A stretch of DNA of 64,000 nucleotides from JACNJF01 sp050288105. GTDB taxonomy: Bacteria > Pseudomonadota > Gammaproteobacteria > GCA-001735895. The stretch spans positions 185,254 to 249,253 of the forward strand of contig JBNKDE010000008.1 of the NCBI GenBank assembly GCA_050288105.1. The letters are read 5' to 3'. Position 1 is the first letter of the stretch; each line of letters opens with the position of its first letter. The notes under the pieces were generated by a model that was not told the DNA's origin, did not search any database, and was given only the letters and a program-made list of their open reading frames with translations. The position numbers were made by a program, and so were the translations under genes. This document shows positions 52,543-61,266 of this stretch, piece after piece.

Positions 52543-53475
52543 ATGGATAATAACTCCGCAGATCTTAAATCACTCAAGTTTGTACAATACTATTATTTTA
52601 TTGGCACGTTGTGCTTAATTTTTTTGCTTGATTTTAAAGATTTCAATACGATTTTTACCCAATCATTTTCTGATGGAGCATATATATCTAAAGATACCGG
52701 AATATGGGCTATCGCCTTATTTATATTTTTTCGCTCTTTAGATTTAGGGGTGATCACATCTAAAAGTACCAATATTTTTGATGCGTTATTTTTATTCGTA
52801 ATTATTTGTTGTCTATTTTTTCTCAAAACAGACCATTCCGTATTCATCCCAATTTTATTGCTGGGTTCCATATGGTTTTATTCAGCAGGACCAGGTATTC
52901 TTCCTACTCTTGCTATTACCTGTTTATATTTACTGCTGTCATTGCCTTTTCCATATTATTCTTTGCTCATTCCTTCTCTTCAATCTGCAGCAATATTTGC
53001 GCTTGAAGGCTTAATAAGCCTTTTTAATATCCCTGTTTTAGTGCAGGAAAATTCCTTTGCTATTCCAAGAGGGCAGTTTGTAATTGAAGAGGGCTGTAGT
53101 GGGTTTAAATTTCTATCAGTAAATTTAGTACTCTTGTTTCTATATAGTTTGCTAAGTAAATTTAATTTCAGGCAGATATTTTTTGCATTTATAACCACAA
53201 TTTCTATTTCGTTGCTTACGAATTGGGTGCGAATTTTTATCATAGTCATAGTTGCTCACAATTGGGGTTTTGAAGTTCCATATTTAGTAAAGGACCATGG
53301 TAATTTTGGATGGGTTGTTTATACTGGCTTTTTAGTGCCTATGTTTTATTTCTATCTTAAGATCGATAAGATGTTTCAGGAGCCTTATGCTTTCATTGAT
53401 AGGGGTAGAAAACTCACTATAAAAGTACCTTCAATATTGATGCTTTTTCCAATATTTATCTATTCCATAGTATAG
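52543..53475 (+). CDS. Exosortase (transmembrane PEP-CTERM processing protease)
   Basis: The 310-residue product has at least eight hydrophobic helices. The three catalytic residues of exosortases are present and ordered: Cys185 in VIEEGCSGFKFL, Arg230 in NWVRIFI and His252 in VKDHGNFGW. No EpsI (DUF3485) domain is fused; the C-terminus ends in one more helix. Exosortase is thought to cleave the PEP-CTERM tag and transfer the protein to a surface polymer. Subtype could not be set. The gene is 15 bases upstream of gspE, so it probably drives gspE expression or shares its transcript. Confidence 0.93.
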   Translation: MDNNSADLKSLKFVQYYYFIGTLCLIFLLDFKDFNTIFTQSFSDGAYISKDTGIWAIALFIFFRSLDLGVITSKSTNIFDALFLFVIICCLFFLKTDHSVFIPILLLGSIWFYSAGPGILPTLAITCLYLLLSLPFPYYSLLIPSLQSAAIFALEGLISLFNIPVLVQENSFAIPRGQFVIEEGCSGFKFLSVNLVLLFLYSLLSKFNFRQIFFAFITTISISLLTNWVRIFIIVIVAHNWGFEVPYLVKDHGNFGWVVYTGFLVPMFYFYLKIDKMFQEPYAFIDRGRKLTIKVPSILMLFPIFIYSIV

Positions 53476-53490
53476 TTAACTTGTAAATTT

Positions 53491-54960
53491 ATGCCGGATT
53501 CTAAAATTCTTCCCTACGTGTTTTCAAAAAGACACGGTGTTCTGATTTCAGAAAACAATGCAGATGGAATTGACCTTTATGTACGTAAAGGTACCGAAAT
53601 TACAAGTATCATTGAAGCTCAGCGTGTTTACGGGGCTGTTCTTTCAGTAACCGAGTTAAATGACGAATCTTTCGACCAGCATATGCGGCAGCAGTTCGAG
53701 AGTCAGCAAGAAAAAAATATGTTTGACGTTGATAAGTTAGGAGGAGATTTGGCACTTGAGGATGTTGCAAAAGCGCTTTCCGAGCCTGCGGACCTGCTGG
53801 AAAGTGATGACGATGCGCCTATCATCCGCCTGATTAACGCCCTGATTACTGAAGCGATCAAGGAAAATGCCTCCGATATTCATGTCGAACCCTTTGAAAC
53901 TCGACTGTCCATCCGCTTTCGTGTTGATGGTGTGCTGCGTGAAGTGATCCAACCTCCGCGTCAGGTGTCCGCGCTGCTGGTTTCTCGTATCAAGGTAATG
54001 GCAAAGCTGGATATTGCGGAGAAACGTTTGCCTCAGGATGGTCGTATTGCGCTTCGTATTGCGGGGCGTCCGGTTGATATTCGGGTTTCTACGTTACCTT
54101 CCGGACATGGCGAGCGCGTCGTTATGCGTTTGCTTGATAAACAGGCGGGGCGTTTAAACCTGCAGCATCTGGGTATGAATAGTGATGATGAAAAACGCCT
54201 GAGAAAAATGATTCAAAAACCTCACGGTATTATTCTGGTTACCGGACCTACGGGCTCGGGTAAAACGACGACTTTATATGCAGTGTTGAGTGCCCTGAAC
54301 AACAATAAACGTAATATCCTGACCGTGGAAGACCCGATTGAGTATGATCTTGATGGAATAGGTCAGACTCCCGTTAATACCAAGGTTGATATGACTTTTG
54401 CAAAGGGACTCCGGGCGATATTGCGCCAGGATCCTGATGTGGTGATGGTGGGTGAGATTCGCGATAGTGAAACTGCCCAGATCGCAGTGCAGGCGAGTTT
54501 AACCGGTCATCTTGTTCTGTCTACATTGCATACCAATTCGGCCGTGGGTGCGATAACCCGTCTACAGGATATGGGCATAGAACCGTTTCTTTTATCATCC
54601 AGCTTACTGGGAATCATGTCGCAGCGACTGGTGCGAAATCTTTGCCCTGAATGCAAACAGCCATTAGACCTGTCTGCGCAGGAGCGGGAGAAATACGGTT
54701 TTACTGATTCACAGACGATCTATCAGGCAGTCGGATGTAATAGCTGTGTACAGCTAGGTTATAAAGGCCGTTCCGGCATTTATGAACTGATCGATATTGA
54801 TGCTCAGCTGGCAAGCATGATTCACGATCAGGAGTCTCAACAGAAGATTGAAAACTATTGCCGAACCCAGTCAAAAGGTATTACTGACGATGGATTACGC
54901 AAGGTGAAAGAAGGGATCACCTCGCTGGATGAAGTTTTCCGTGTCACACGTGAATCGTAA
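53491..54960 (+). CDS. gspE: Type II secretion ATPase GspE, apparently chimeric
   Basis: The 489-residue product is complete. The N-terminal domain (1-~95) is only moderately like the relic at 44831 and its DNA is AT-rich like the island. From codon ~96 the DNA is nearly identical to the relic and matches the host composition. The core has ASDIHVEPFE, GPTGSGKTTTLYA (Walker A), ILTVEDPIEYDL (Asp box), VVMVGEIRDSETAQIA (Walker B), STLHTNSA (His box) and the tetracysteine pair CPEC...CNSC. It powers pseudopilus assembly with GspL and GspF. All catalytic parts are intact. Confidence 0.95.
   Translation: MPDSKILPYVFSKRHGVLISENNADGIDLYVRKGTEITSIIEAQRVYGAVLSVTELNDESFDQHMRQQFESQQEKNMFDVDKLGGDLALEDVAKALSEPADLLESDDDAPIIRLINALITEAIKENASDIHVEPFETRLSIRFRVDGVLREVIQPPRQVSALLVSRIKVMAKLDIAEKRLPQDGRIALRIAGRPVDIRVSTLPSGHGERVVMRLLDKQAGRLNLQHLGMNSDDEKRLRKMIQKPHGIILVTGPTGSGKTTTLYAVLSALNNNKRNILTVEDPIEYDLDGIGQTPVNTKVDMTFAKGLRAILRQDPDVVMVGEIRDSETAQIAVQASLTGHLVLSTLHTNSAVGAITRLQDMGIEPFLLSSSLLGIMSQRLVRNLCPECKQPLDLSAQEREKYGFTDSQTIYQAVGCNSCVQLGYKGRSGIYELIDIDAQLASMIHDQESQQKIENYCRTQSKGITDDGLRKVKEGITSLDEVFRVTRES
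53776..53880 (+). repeat. Direct repeat, right copy (gspE block)
   Basis: Counterpart of 45131-45223. It contains 12 additional bases (53836-53847) flanked by CTGATT repeats, which is the ancestral state because the codons belong to the conserved GspE sequence. Confidence 0.93.
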
Positions 54961-54977
54961 AAGCAGGGATTGGAATC

Positions 54978-56189
54978 TTGGCAGCCTACGAATATCTGGC
55001 ATATGACCTTAAAGGCACTCGGAAGAAAGGGCTGATTGAGGCTGACACTGCGAAACAGGCACGGCAGCAATTGCGCGGTATGGGGCTGTCGCCCGTGGAG
55101 TTGGAGATTGTATCCGAGCAACAGGATAGCAAGCCTGGAAAAGCCCGGCGCGATAAGATCTCGGTTGCCACACTATCGCTGATTACTCGACAGTTATCCA
55201 CGCTAATTAGTGCGGGCCAGCCGATTGAGTCTGCACTGCACGCAGTCTCCAGACAGACCAATAAAGCCCAGGCTAGTAAAGTGCTGCTGTCAATCCGCTC
55301 ACGTGTGCTGGAAGGCTATGCGCTGTCCGATGCTTTACGCGATTTCCCAAGAGTCTTTGACGCCATGTACTGCGCTTCGGTGCATGCCGGTGAGCAGTCA
55401 GGCTTGCTGGATGTGGTGATGGAGCGTCTGGCTGATTTCATGGAGTCTCGTCAGTCACTGCAACAGAAAACCAAACTGGCATTGATTTATCCTGTATTAC
55501 TGACTGTGGTATCACTTTTACTGGTAAGCGGGTTATTAACCTTTGTCGTGCCTCAGATCATCCAGGTTTTTGAAGGCTTTGATCAGGAATTGCCAATAAT
55601 TACCCAGGGATTGATTAAGGTTTCGGACTTCTTTAAAGCCTATGGACTGCAGTTGATTGTATCGATCCTGCTATTTGCCGTGGTTTATTCACGACTCATG
55701 CAAATTCGAGTTTTAAGTGAACTCAGGGATCGTTTTTATCTCAAATTACCGATGATTAGTTATCTGGTTCGGCTATCGAATACCTCTCGTTTTACACGAA
55801 CCATGAGTATTCTGGTATCTAGTGGCGTCCCAGCACTGGACGCAATGAATATTTCAACTGAGGTGTTAAATAACAGCCGCATTAACCAGAGCGTGCAACA
55901 GGCGGCTGAAAGCGTGCGGGAAGGTGCGAGTATCTCAGAGGCTCTCACCAGAACCGGATACTTTAGCCCGCTGGTTATCCAGCTGGTTTCCAATGGTGAG
56001 GCTAGCGGAAAACTGGGTGAGATGCTTGAACGCTCAGCTAAAGCTGAGGAAAGCGAGTTTGAAGGTGTCACTGCGGTATTTCTGGGTATATTTGAACCAG
56101 CAATGATTCTGGTGATGGGGCTGGTAGTGTTGATTATCGTGCTGGCCATCCTGTTACCGATTTTTGACATGAACGACCTGATTCAGTAA
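54978..56189 (+). CDS. gspF: Type II secretion inner-membrane protein GspF
   Basis: The 403-residue product has YEYLAYDLKGTRKKGLIEAD at the start, two homologous cytoplasmic domains each with the T2SSF pattern (TRQLSTLISAGQPIESALHA and, later, TRTMSILVSSGVPALDAMNI) and three TM helices. The start is TTG at 54978, in the normal GspF position after an AGGGATTGGA region, and no ATG is nearby. It lies 17 bases after gspE. Confidence 0.96.
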   Translation: MAAYEYLAYDLKGTRKKGLIEADTAKQARQQLRGMGLSPVELEIVSEQQDSKPGKARRDKISVATLSLITRQLSTLISAGQPIESALHAVSRQTNKAQASKVLLSIRSRVLEGYALSDALRDFPRVFDAMYCASVHAGEQSGLLDVVMERLADFMESRQSLQQKTKLALIYPVLLTVVSLLLVSGLLTFVVPQIIQVFEGFDQELPIITQGLIKVSDFFKAYGLQLIVSILLFAVVYSRLMQIRVLSELRDRFYLKLPMISYLVRLSNTSRFTRTMSILVSSGVPALDAMNISTEVLNNSRINQSVQQAAESVREGASISEALTRTGYFSPLVIQLVSNGEASGKLGEMLERSAKAEESEFEGVTAVFLGIFEPAMILVMGLVVLIIVLAILLPIFDMNDLIQ

Positions 56190-56191
56190 GT

Positions 56192-56782
56192 ATGTCATCG
56201 CGTATGCTGCAGTGGCGTCCGGTGGTAGTTTTAATACTGTTGATGCTGGTTTTTCAGTTGGTGGGGCCAGAGTTATTACGATACCAGACGGTATTGATAC
56301 ACCAGCATCAATGGTGGCGCTTTCTAAGCGGGCATTGGGTGCATGCTAACTGGGTACACTTTGCGCTCAATATGGCGGGTTTTATGTTATGCGTGGCATT
56401 AACTGAGCCTGGCTGGAAACTGCTGCAATGGCTGTGGCGTATCATTGCGTTAAGCGTAGGTATCTCTGCTGCTTTCTGGTGGTTGCAGCCTCAAATCGGC
56501 TGGTATGTCGGGTTTTCAGGTGTTTTATTTGGGGTGTATGTACTGGCTGCGATCCATTCATGGCCACAACAGCGCTTGATGTCTTCGCTATTATTGGCGG
56601 TAGTTGTGTTAAAAATAATTTTAGATTCATGGTCATCTGTTAAAATTACCTCTACCGATCTGATTGGTGTACCCGTGCTGGTCGAAGCACACCTTTATGG
56701 AGTGATTACTGCTTTAGTCATCGCTCTGATGGATAAAACGATTAAATTGCTACCTTTAAATAAACAGACAGGAATTTCATGA
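56192..56782 (+). CDS. Rhombosortase (rhomboid protease for GlyGly-CTERM proteins)
   Basis: In the 196-residue product, six or so hydrophobic helices carry the rhomboid signatures HFALN (His56-Asn60), GFSGVLFG with catalytic Ser109, and EAHLYG with catalytic His167. The small size and the W-R-F/L-x-x-G-H-W start are typical of the rhombosortase branch. In other bacteria rhombosortase removes the GlyGly-CTERM anchor from proteins secreted by the type II system. Here it is inserted between gspF (2-base gap) and gspG (4-base overlap), so it is co-expressed with its likely secretion machine. No GlyGly-CTERM protein occurs in the window. Confidence 0.87.
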   Translation: MSSRMLQWRPVVVLILLMLVFQLVGPELLRYQTVLIHQHQWWRFLSGHWVHANWVHFALNMAGFMLCVALTEPGWKLLQWLWRIIALSVGISAAFWWLQPQIGWYVGFSGVLFGVYVLAAIHSWPQQRLMSSLLLAVVVLKIILDSWSSVKITSTDLIGVPVLVEAHLYGVITALVIALMDKTIKLLPLNKQTGIS

Positions 56783-57210
56783 TTAAGCGTCAATCTGGTT
56801 TTACTCTTTTGGAAATTATTGTGGTAATCACGATCATCGCCATTCTGGCAGCCTACATCGCACCCAAAGTCGCCGGACGGGCCGATGATGCGCGTATCAG
56901 CAAGGTGAAGAATGATATTCAGGTGCTGGAGTCAGCGCTTGAACTGTATCGTCTGGACAATTTCACCTACCCTACTACCGAACAGGGGTTACAGGCATTA
57001 GTGACCCAGCCCAGTGAAGAGGTTAAAAACTGGAAATCAGGTGGCTATGTTAAAAAATTACGTAAGGATCCCTGGGGTAACGACTACCAGTACGCAAAAC
57101 CAGGTAGAGACGGGGCCGAGATAGAAATCTTTTCCTATGGTGCGGATGGGCAGGAAGGTGGTACCGGGTCTGATGCGGATATTGGTAGCTGGAATATCGA
57201 TACCCTCTAA
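56779..57210 (+). CDS. gspG: Major pseudopilin GspG
   Basis: In the 143-residue product the prepilin peptidase site is QSG/FTLLEIIVVITIIAIL, with Glu at +5. The conserved C-terminal part has YPTTEQGLQALV, LRKDPWGNDYQY and FSYGADGQEGGTGSDADIGSW, including the calcium-site residues. It polymerises into the pseudopilus. Confidence 0.97.
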   Translation: MIKRQSGFTLLEIIVVITIIAILAAYIAPKVAGRADDARISKVKNDIQVLESALELYRLDNFTYPTTEQGLQALVTQPSEEVKNWKSGGYVKKLRKDPWGNDYQYAKPGRDGAEIEIFSYGADGQEGGTGSDADIGSWNIDTL

Positions 57211-57219
57211 GATGCCGTC

Positions 57220-57723
57220 ATGAATTCTCAACGCGGTTTCACTATTCTGGAAATCCTGGTAGTGGTTGCCGTAATCTCGATTATCACGTCGACGATATTG
57301 TTGAATACCAATTTAAATCGTCCGCAGGAACTGTTGAAAAAGCATACCACTCGGGTTGCGAAAACGCTTAAGCTGCTCATGCAGGAAGCGATTTTGAATG
57401 ACAATAATTATGCCCTGTCACTTGCTCCGGGTGGATATGTCGTGCTGGTATATAACGGTGAGGACTGGTTACCCAGCGATGATAAGTTTCTACTGTCTCT
57501 GAATAGCCAATACCCATTTCGCGATGAATTGATTATTGATAATCAGATTGTAAAGATCGAGAAAAAAGATAAGCCGGATCCGCATATTCTCATTTTATCC
57601 AGTGGAGAAATGACTCCGTTTGAGTGGCATATAGACGACCCTGAAAATGAAATGAGCGCAGTCATCAAGGGCAATTTGCTGGGCGATATCAGTAGTGAAG
57701 GCCCTGCGTTGGTGGTCCAGTGA
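57220..57723 (+). CDS. gspH: Minor pseudopilin GspH
   Basis: In the 167-residue product the leader is QRG/FTILEILVVVAVISIITS with Glu5. The rest is a divergent GspH-type globular domain (MQEAILNDNNYALSLAPGGY). Its stop overlaps the gspI start by 3 bases. Confidence 0.9.
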   Translation: MNSQRGFTILEILVVVAVISIITSTILLNTNLNRPQELLKKHTTRVAKTLKLLMQEAILNDNNYALSLAPGGYVVLVYNGEDWLPSDDKFLLSLNSQYPFRDELIIDNQIVKIEKKDKPDPHILILSSGEMTPFEWHIDDPENEMSAVIKGNLLGDISSEGPALVVQ

Positions 57724-58088
57724 TCGCTGCGCACAAAAAGGGTTTTACGTTGATAGAGATCATGGTTGCACTGGCCATCATTACCATTGCGCTGGGTGCG
57801 ATTGTCGAAAATACGACCGCATCTAATTTGAATGCACAGTATTTGAGAGATAAAACTGTGGCTGGCTGGATTGCCATGAATCAGCTCGCCCTGGTACGTG
57901 CAAAACACCAGTGGTCAAGCTCCTCCAACAAACAGGGCGAGGTTGAGATGGCAGGGCAGCAGTGGCAATGGAAGATTGACTTTATCAAAACCGATGATGT
58001 CAATATGAAACGGCTGAATGTGCAGGTTTCCCGGCTTGATGAAGAAAAACCCCTGGTGACACTGTCGGGGTTTATGGGGAACCTGTGA
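57720..58088 (+). CDS. gspI: Minor pseudopilin GspI
   Basis: In the 122-residue product the leader is KKG/FTLIEIMVALAIITIALG. A short GspI domain follows with KTVAGWIAMNQLALVR. The start codon is GTG at 57720, coupled to gspH through a GTGA overlap. It forms the pseudopilus tip with GspJ and GspK. Confidence 0.93.
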   Translation: MIAAHKKGFTLIEIMVALAIITIALGAIVENTTASNLNAQYLRDKTVAGWIAMNQLALVRAKHQWSSSSNKQGEVEMAGQQWQWKIDFIKTDDVNMKRLNVQVSRLDEEKPLVTLSGFMGNL

Positions 58089-58693
58089 TCAAAAAGCCCG
58101 CCTCTATTTATGGTTTTACGTTATTTGAGGTATTGATTGCGGTCAGTATCTTTGCGGTGATTGGCACAATCGCGATGACCAACCTGATCCAGGTCGGACG
58201 CGCGGGAGAGCGTATCAGCAACGCTCAGCAGCGTCTGTCGGATATCCAGTTTGCGCTGGGTTATATGGGAAAAGATCTCTCTCAGTTAATCAATAGAAAA
58301 GTACGTGATCAATACGGTGATGAGCAGGAGCAGTTTATGCTAAACGACAATGTCCTGCAGTTTACCCATAATGGCTGGGCCAATCTGCTACAGCAGACGC
58401 GCAGCCAGTTACAGCGCGTGGCGTACCGGCTGGATGATAAGAAATTGATGAGAGAATACACGCTGCAACTGGATCAGGGGTATAGCGAACAGCAGGTAAA
58501 ACAGGCATTACTGGACGATGTGGAAGATTTTGAAGTTCGATTGGTGACTACAGATACCGAAAAAATGGATGCCTGGCCGGTCGATGATGGCACTACAACC
58601 AGCTTGATTCCTGTCGCGGTGGAAGTCTCCCTGAACGTCAAAGGGTTCGGTCTCGTCACAAGAGTGTTTGAGGTACCTAATGTTTTTGAGTAA
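58085..58693 (+). CDS. gspJ: Minor pseudopilin GspJ
   Basis: In the 202-residue product the leader is IYG/FTLFEVLIAVSIFAVIG with Glu5. The GspJ domain has LSDIQFALGYMGKDLSQLI and later DVEDFEVRLV. GTG start at 58085 with a GTGA overlap to gspI. The 3' end overlaps gspK by 14 bases. Confidence 0.93.
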   Translation: MIKKPASIYGFTLFEVLIAVSIFAVIGTIAMTNLIQVGRAGERISNAQQRLSDIQFALGYMGKDLSQLINRKVRDQYGDEQEQFMLNDNVLQFTHNGWANLLQQTRSQLQRVAYRLDDKKLMREYTLQLDQGYSEQQVKQALLDDVEDFEVRLVTTDTEKMDAWPVDDGTTTSLIPVAVEVSLNVKGFGLVTRVFEVPNVFE

Positions 58694-59597
58694 TGCGCAA
58701 AAACAAAGTGGTATCGCACTGATTATGGCGATGCTGGTCGTGGCGATAGCCACAGTGACGGCAGTGTCCCTGGTGCATGAACAGTCTTTTAGTGTACGTA
58801 AAACCGCTAATCTACAGCAATATGATGCGGGTTTACTTTATGGCGTCGGTCTGGAAGATTATGCCCGGTTGTTTTTAAACAAGGATGCTCGGGATTCCAA
58901 GATTGACCACCTGCAGGAGGACTGGGCAATTGGAATTCCAGCCCTTCCGATCGAGGGCGGCTATCTGTCTGGCGCTATCCAGGACGGGCAGGGGCTTTTG
59001 AATGTGAATAACCTGTTAACCTTTGAGGCGACCAAGGCACAGTTAACTCGGCTGTGTAAGGATCTGGAAGTCAATGCTGAATTTATTCCTGCATTAATCG
59101 ACTGGATTGATCAAAATACCGAACCAACGGTTCCCGACGGCGCTGAAGATGATTATTATACGGCTCTTGAAATTCCCTACCGTGCCGCCAACCGTTTAAT
59201 GGCGGATATCAGTGAACTGAAACTGGTTAAGGGGATCGATGATGAGATGTATATAAAACTGAAACCGTTTCTAACCGCACTTCCAGAAGGCACGGCTTTA
59301 AATTTGAATACCATGCCAGCTCAGATATTCGAGACACTGGAGCTGGGTAAGACGGGGCAGGAGTTTATCGATGAAAGAGATAAGGATGCCTTTAGCAGTG
59401 TGGATGATTTTGCAACGCGCATGCAAATCGTGCTGGATGAAAAACAAAAAGACTATCTTTCGGTGGCTACATCCTACTTTCTGGCAACAGGTGTTGTGAC
59501 TCGCTACGAAAAATCGGTAACGCTTAATTCAATGATATATCGTGATGGAAATGGACGTTCTAAGGTGCTAACGAGAAGTTTGGGAAGTTTTTTATGA
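58680..59597 (+). CDS. gspK: Minor pseudopilin GspK
   Basis: In the 305-residue product the leader QSG/IALIMAMLVVAIATVTA lacks Glu5, as is characteristic of GspK. The large domain has GGYLSGAIQDGQGLLNVNNL, ALIDWIDQNTEPTVPDGAED and ALEIPYRAANRLMADISELK. ATG 58680 is 6 bases after GAGG; a TTG at 58668 is possible but unlikely. It caps the pseudopilus tip. Confidence 0.94.
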   Translation: MFLSNAQKQSGIALIMAMLVVAIATVTAVSLVHEQSFSVRKTANLQQYDAGLLYGVGLEDYARLFLNKDARDSKIDHLQEDWAIGIPALPIEGGYLSGAIQDGQGLLNVNNLLTFEATKAQLTRLCKDLEVNAEFIPALIDWIDQNTEPTVPDGAEDDYYTALEIPYRAANRLMADISELKLVKGIDDEMYIKLKPFLTALPEGTALNLNTMPAQIFETLELGKTGQEFIDERDKDAFSSVDDFATRMQIVLDEKQKDYLSVATSYFLATGVVTRYEKSVTLNSMIYRDGNGRSKVLTRSLGSFL

Positions 59598-60790
59598 ACA
59601 TAAACCGGATACTTTTTCACGATGCAAGTCTGCAGCGCTTCGACTGGTGCCGGTATAATTCAGAGACTGAGACGCTGGAAACCGGTCATGCTGAGATTGA
59701 ACAGCTCAGTCGGACCTTCGCCGCTGGAACGGCGGTTTCGGTTTATATTCCGCAGCAAATGTTATTCATCACCTCTGTTCAAATGCCTCCGCGTGCATCC
59801 AAGCAGCAGTTGAATGCCATCGCCTATGCGATTGAGGATCAACTGGCGGAAGATATTGAGGATTGCTTTTTCGCCATCATGCCTCAACAGGCAGATGACT
59901 CGGTACCTGTCGCAGTCATCAATCAACAGAAAATGAACGACCTCAGCATGCTGCTGGCGGAGCATCATATCCAGGTGAGGATGATTTTGCCTCAGGTCTA
60001 TCTGTGCCCCTGGCGTAATGAGGGTACAGATATTGCTGCTATCTGTAAGTCGCGTAATGGGTATCTGGTTCGAACTGCGCAACATGAAGGCCTGTATTGC
60101 GAATCGCCTGCATTAAACTCGGTAATCTCTTTAATTTCGAAACATTCAGATCAGAAACAACAAACTGTTGTCGTTTATGGCTTAGATAGTGAAGCGTTGA
60201 GTATCAGCAATGTAGAAGTGGTGCCTCAACCGGATATCGAGTTACTGTCACAGCAGGTTAATGAATCTCAGTGCCTAAACCTGAAGCAGAAGCAATATCA
60301 GAGCTCTCATCAATGGCTTAGTGTTTTACAGCGTTGGAAGTGGCCCGCCGCGGCATTGGCCTTGCTGCTCCTCGTACTTATCTCAGATACGGTGATCAGT
60401 GTGTGGCAGCAGACGAATAAGCTGAATAATCTGCTGCAACAGCAGCGCGAATTGTTACAAAAATATCAACCCGAACTGGCAGAGTCAGACAATCCCCGAC
60501 TTGCGCTAACGCGGTTTCTTGCCGATAACCAGCAAGGAGCCCAGCAAACCGGCTTTCTTGACCAACTATACGAATTTGTACGTTTGAAACAGGGAATAAG
60601 CGAGTTGAAGCTAGGAAAAATTCAATTCCAGAAATCCAGTCTGATCGTTGATCTGGAAAGTAAGGATTTGAAATCTCTGGAGACCTTGAGGAGCAAGTTG
60701 CCTCAATCGAGCTTTAAAGCGCGCATCGATAACGTCAATATTAACCCGGAAAAAACGACAGGCCGCCTCATTATGGAGTCAGACGCATGA
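59594..60790 (+). CDS. gspL: Type II secretion protein GspL
   Basis: In the 398-residue product the N-terminal cytoplasmic actin-like domain (about 1-245; VSVYIPQQMLFITSVQMPPR, QLNAIAYAIEDQLAEDIEDC) binds GspE. One TM helix (about 254-272; WPAAALALLLLVLISDTVIS) is followed by a periplasmic ferredoxin-like domain that binds GspM. It overlaps gspK and gspM by 4 bases each. Confidence 0.92.
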   Translation: MNINRILFHDASLQRFDWCRYNSETETLETGHAEIEQLSRTFAAGTAVSVYIPQQMLFITSVQMPPRASKQQLNAIAYAIEDQLAEDIEDCFFAIMPQQADDSVPVAVINQQKMNDLSMLLAEHHIQVRMILPQVYLCPWRNEGTDIAAICKSRNGYLVRTAQHEGLYCESPALNSVISLISKHSDQKQQTVVVYGLDSEALSISNVEVVPQPDIELLSQQVNESQCLNLKQKQYQSSHQWLSVLQRWKWPAAALALLLLVLISDTVISVWQQTNKLNNLLQQQRELLQKYQPELAESDNPRLALTRFLADNQQGAQQTGFLDQLYEFVRLKQGISELKLGKIQFQKSSLIVDLESKDLKSLETLRSKLPQSSFKARIDNVNINPEKTTGRLIMESDA

Positions 60791-61266
60791 AAACCTGGTG
60801 GGATGGAATCAGTCTGCGCGAACGTTTGATCGTCGTGATTGCCGGCATTGTGCTGCTGTACGTATTGCTGGATATTATCCTGATCCAGCCACTACTCAGC
60901 CACACGCAACAGATTTCTGAAGATACGGTGCAGGCACAGGAAGATTTAAACTGGATGCAACAGGCCATTGCGCGCTTGCCGAGAGGGGGTTCTGGCGCAG
61001 TCAGGGCGATAAAAGGCAGTATCGCAACCTATATAGACGGCCAGATTACGCGCGCAGGATTGAAAAAAAACCTGCAGCAGATGACTCCTATTCTCAAACA
61101 TTCAGTGCGTGTGCGCTTATCTGATGTAGACTTTAACCAGCTACTGAACTTCCTGGTTGCTCTGGAGTCATCGATTGTGATTGAGGAAGTGCGGATTCTA
61201 CCGCAATCGGACAATGGTGTTGTGAATGCAAGCCTCATCCTGAGAAATAGCAGGGAAACTTCATGA
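60787..61266 (+). CDS. gspM: Type II secretion protein GspM
   Basis: The 159-residue product has a short start with the SLRERLIVV pattern, a TM helix (LIVVIAGIVLLYVLLDIILI), then a periplasmic coiled region and ferredoxin-like fold (FNQLLNFLVALESSIVIEEV). It stabilises GspL in the inner-membrane platform. Confidence 0.92.
   Translation: MKTWWDGISLRERLIVVIAGIVLLYVLLDIILIQPLLSHTQQISEDTVQAQEDLNWMQQAIARLPRGGSGAVRAIKGSIATYIDGQITRAGLKKNLQQMTPILKHSVRVRLSDVDFNQLLNFLVALESSIVIEEVRILPQSDNGVVNASLILRNSRETS

Larger units (their letters stand above)
45351..53775. mobile_element. AT-rich exosortase/PEP-CTERM island inserted in the gsp operon
   Basis: About 8.4 kb between the two gspE copies hold five genes on the plus strand: prsK-, prsR- and prsT-like genes, a PEP-CTERM protein gene and an exosortase gene. 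Base composition is visibly richer in A and T than gspC/D and gspF-N, and codons such as AAT, TTA and AAA dominate. It is bounded by the gspE direct repeat rather than by inverted repeats. It has no transposase or integrase, so homologous recombination is the likelier mechanism. Exact edges are uncertain by tens of bases. Confidence 0.7.
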
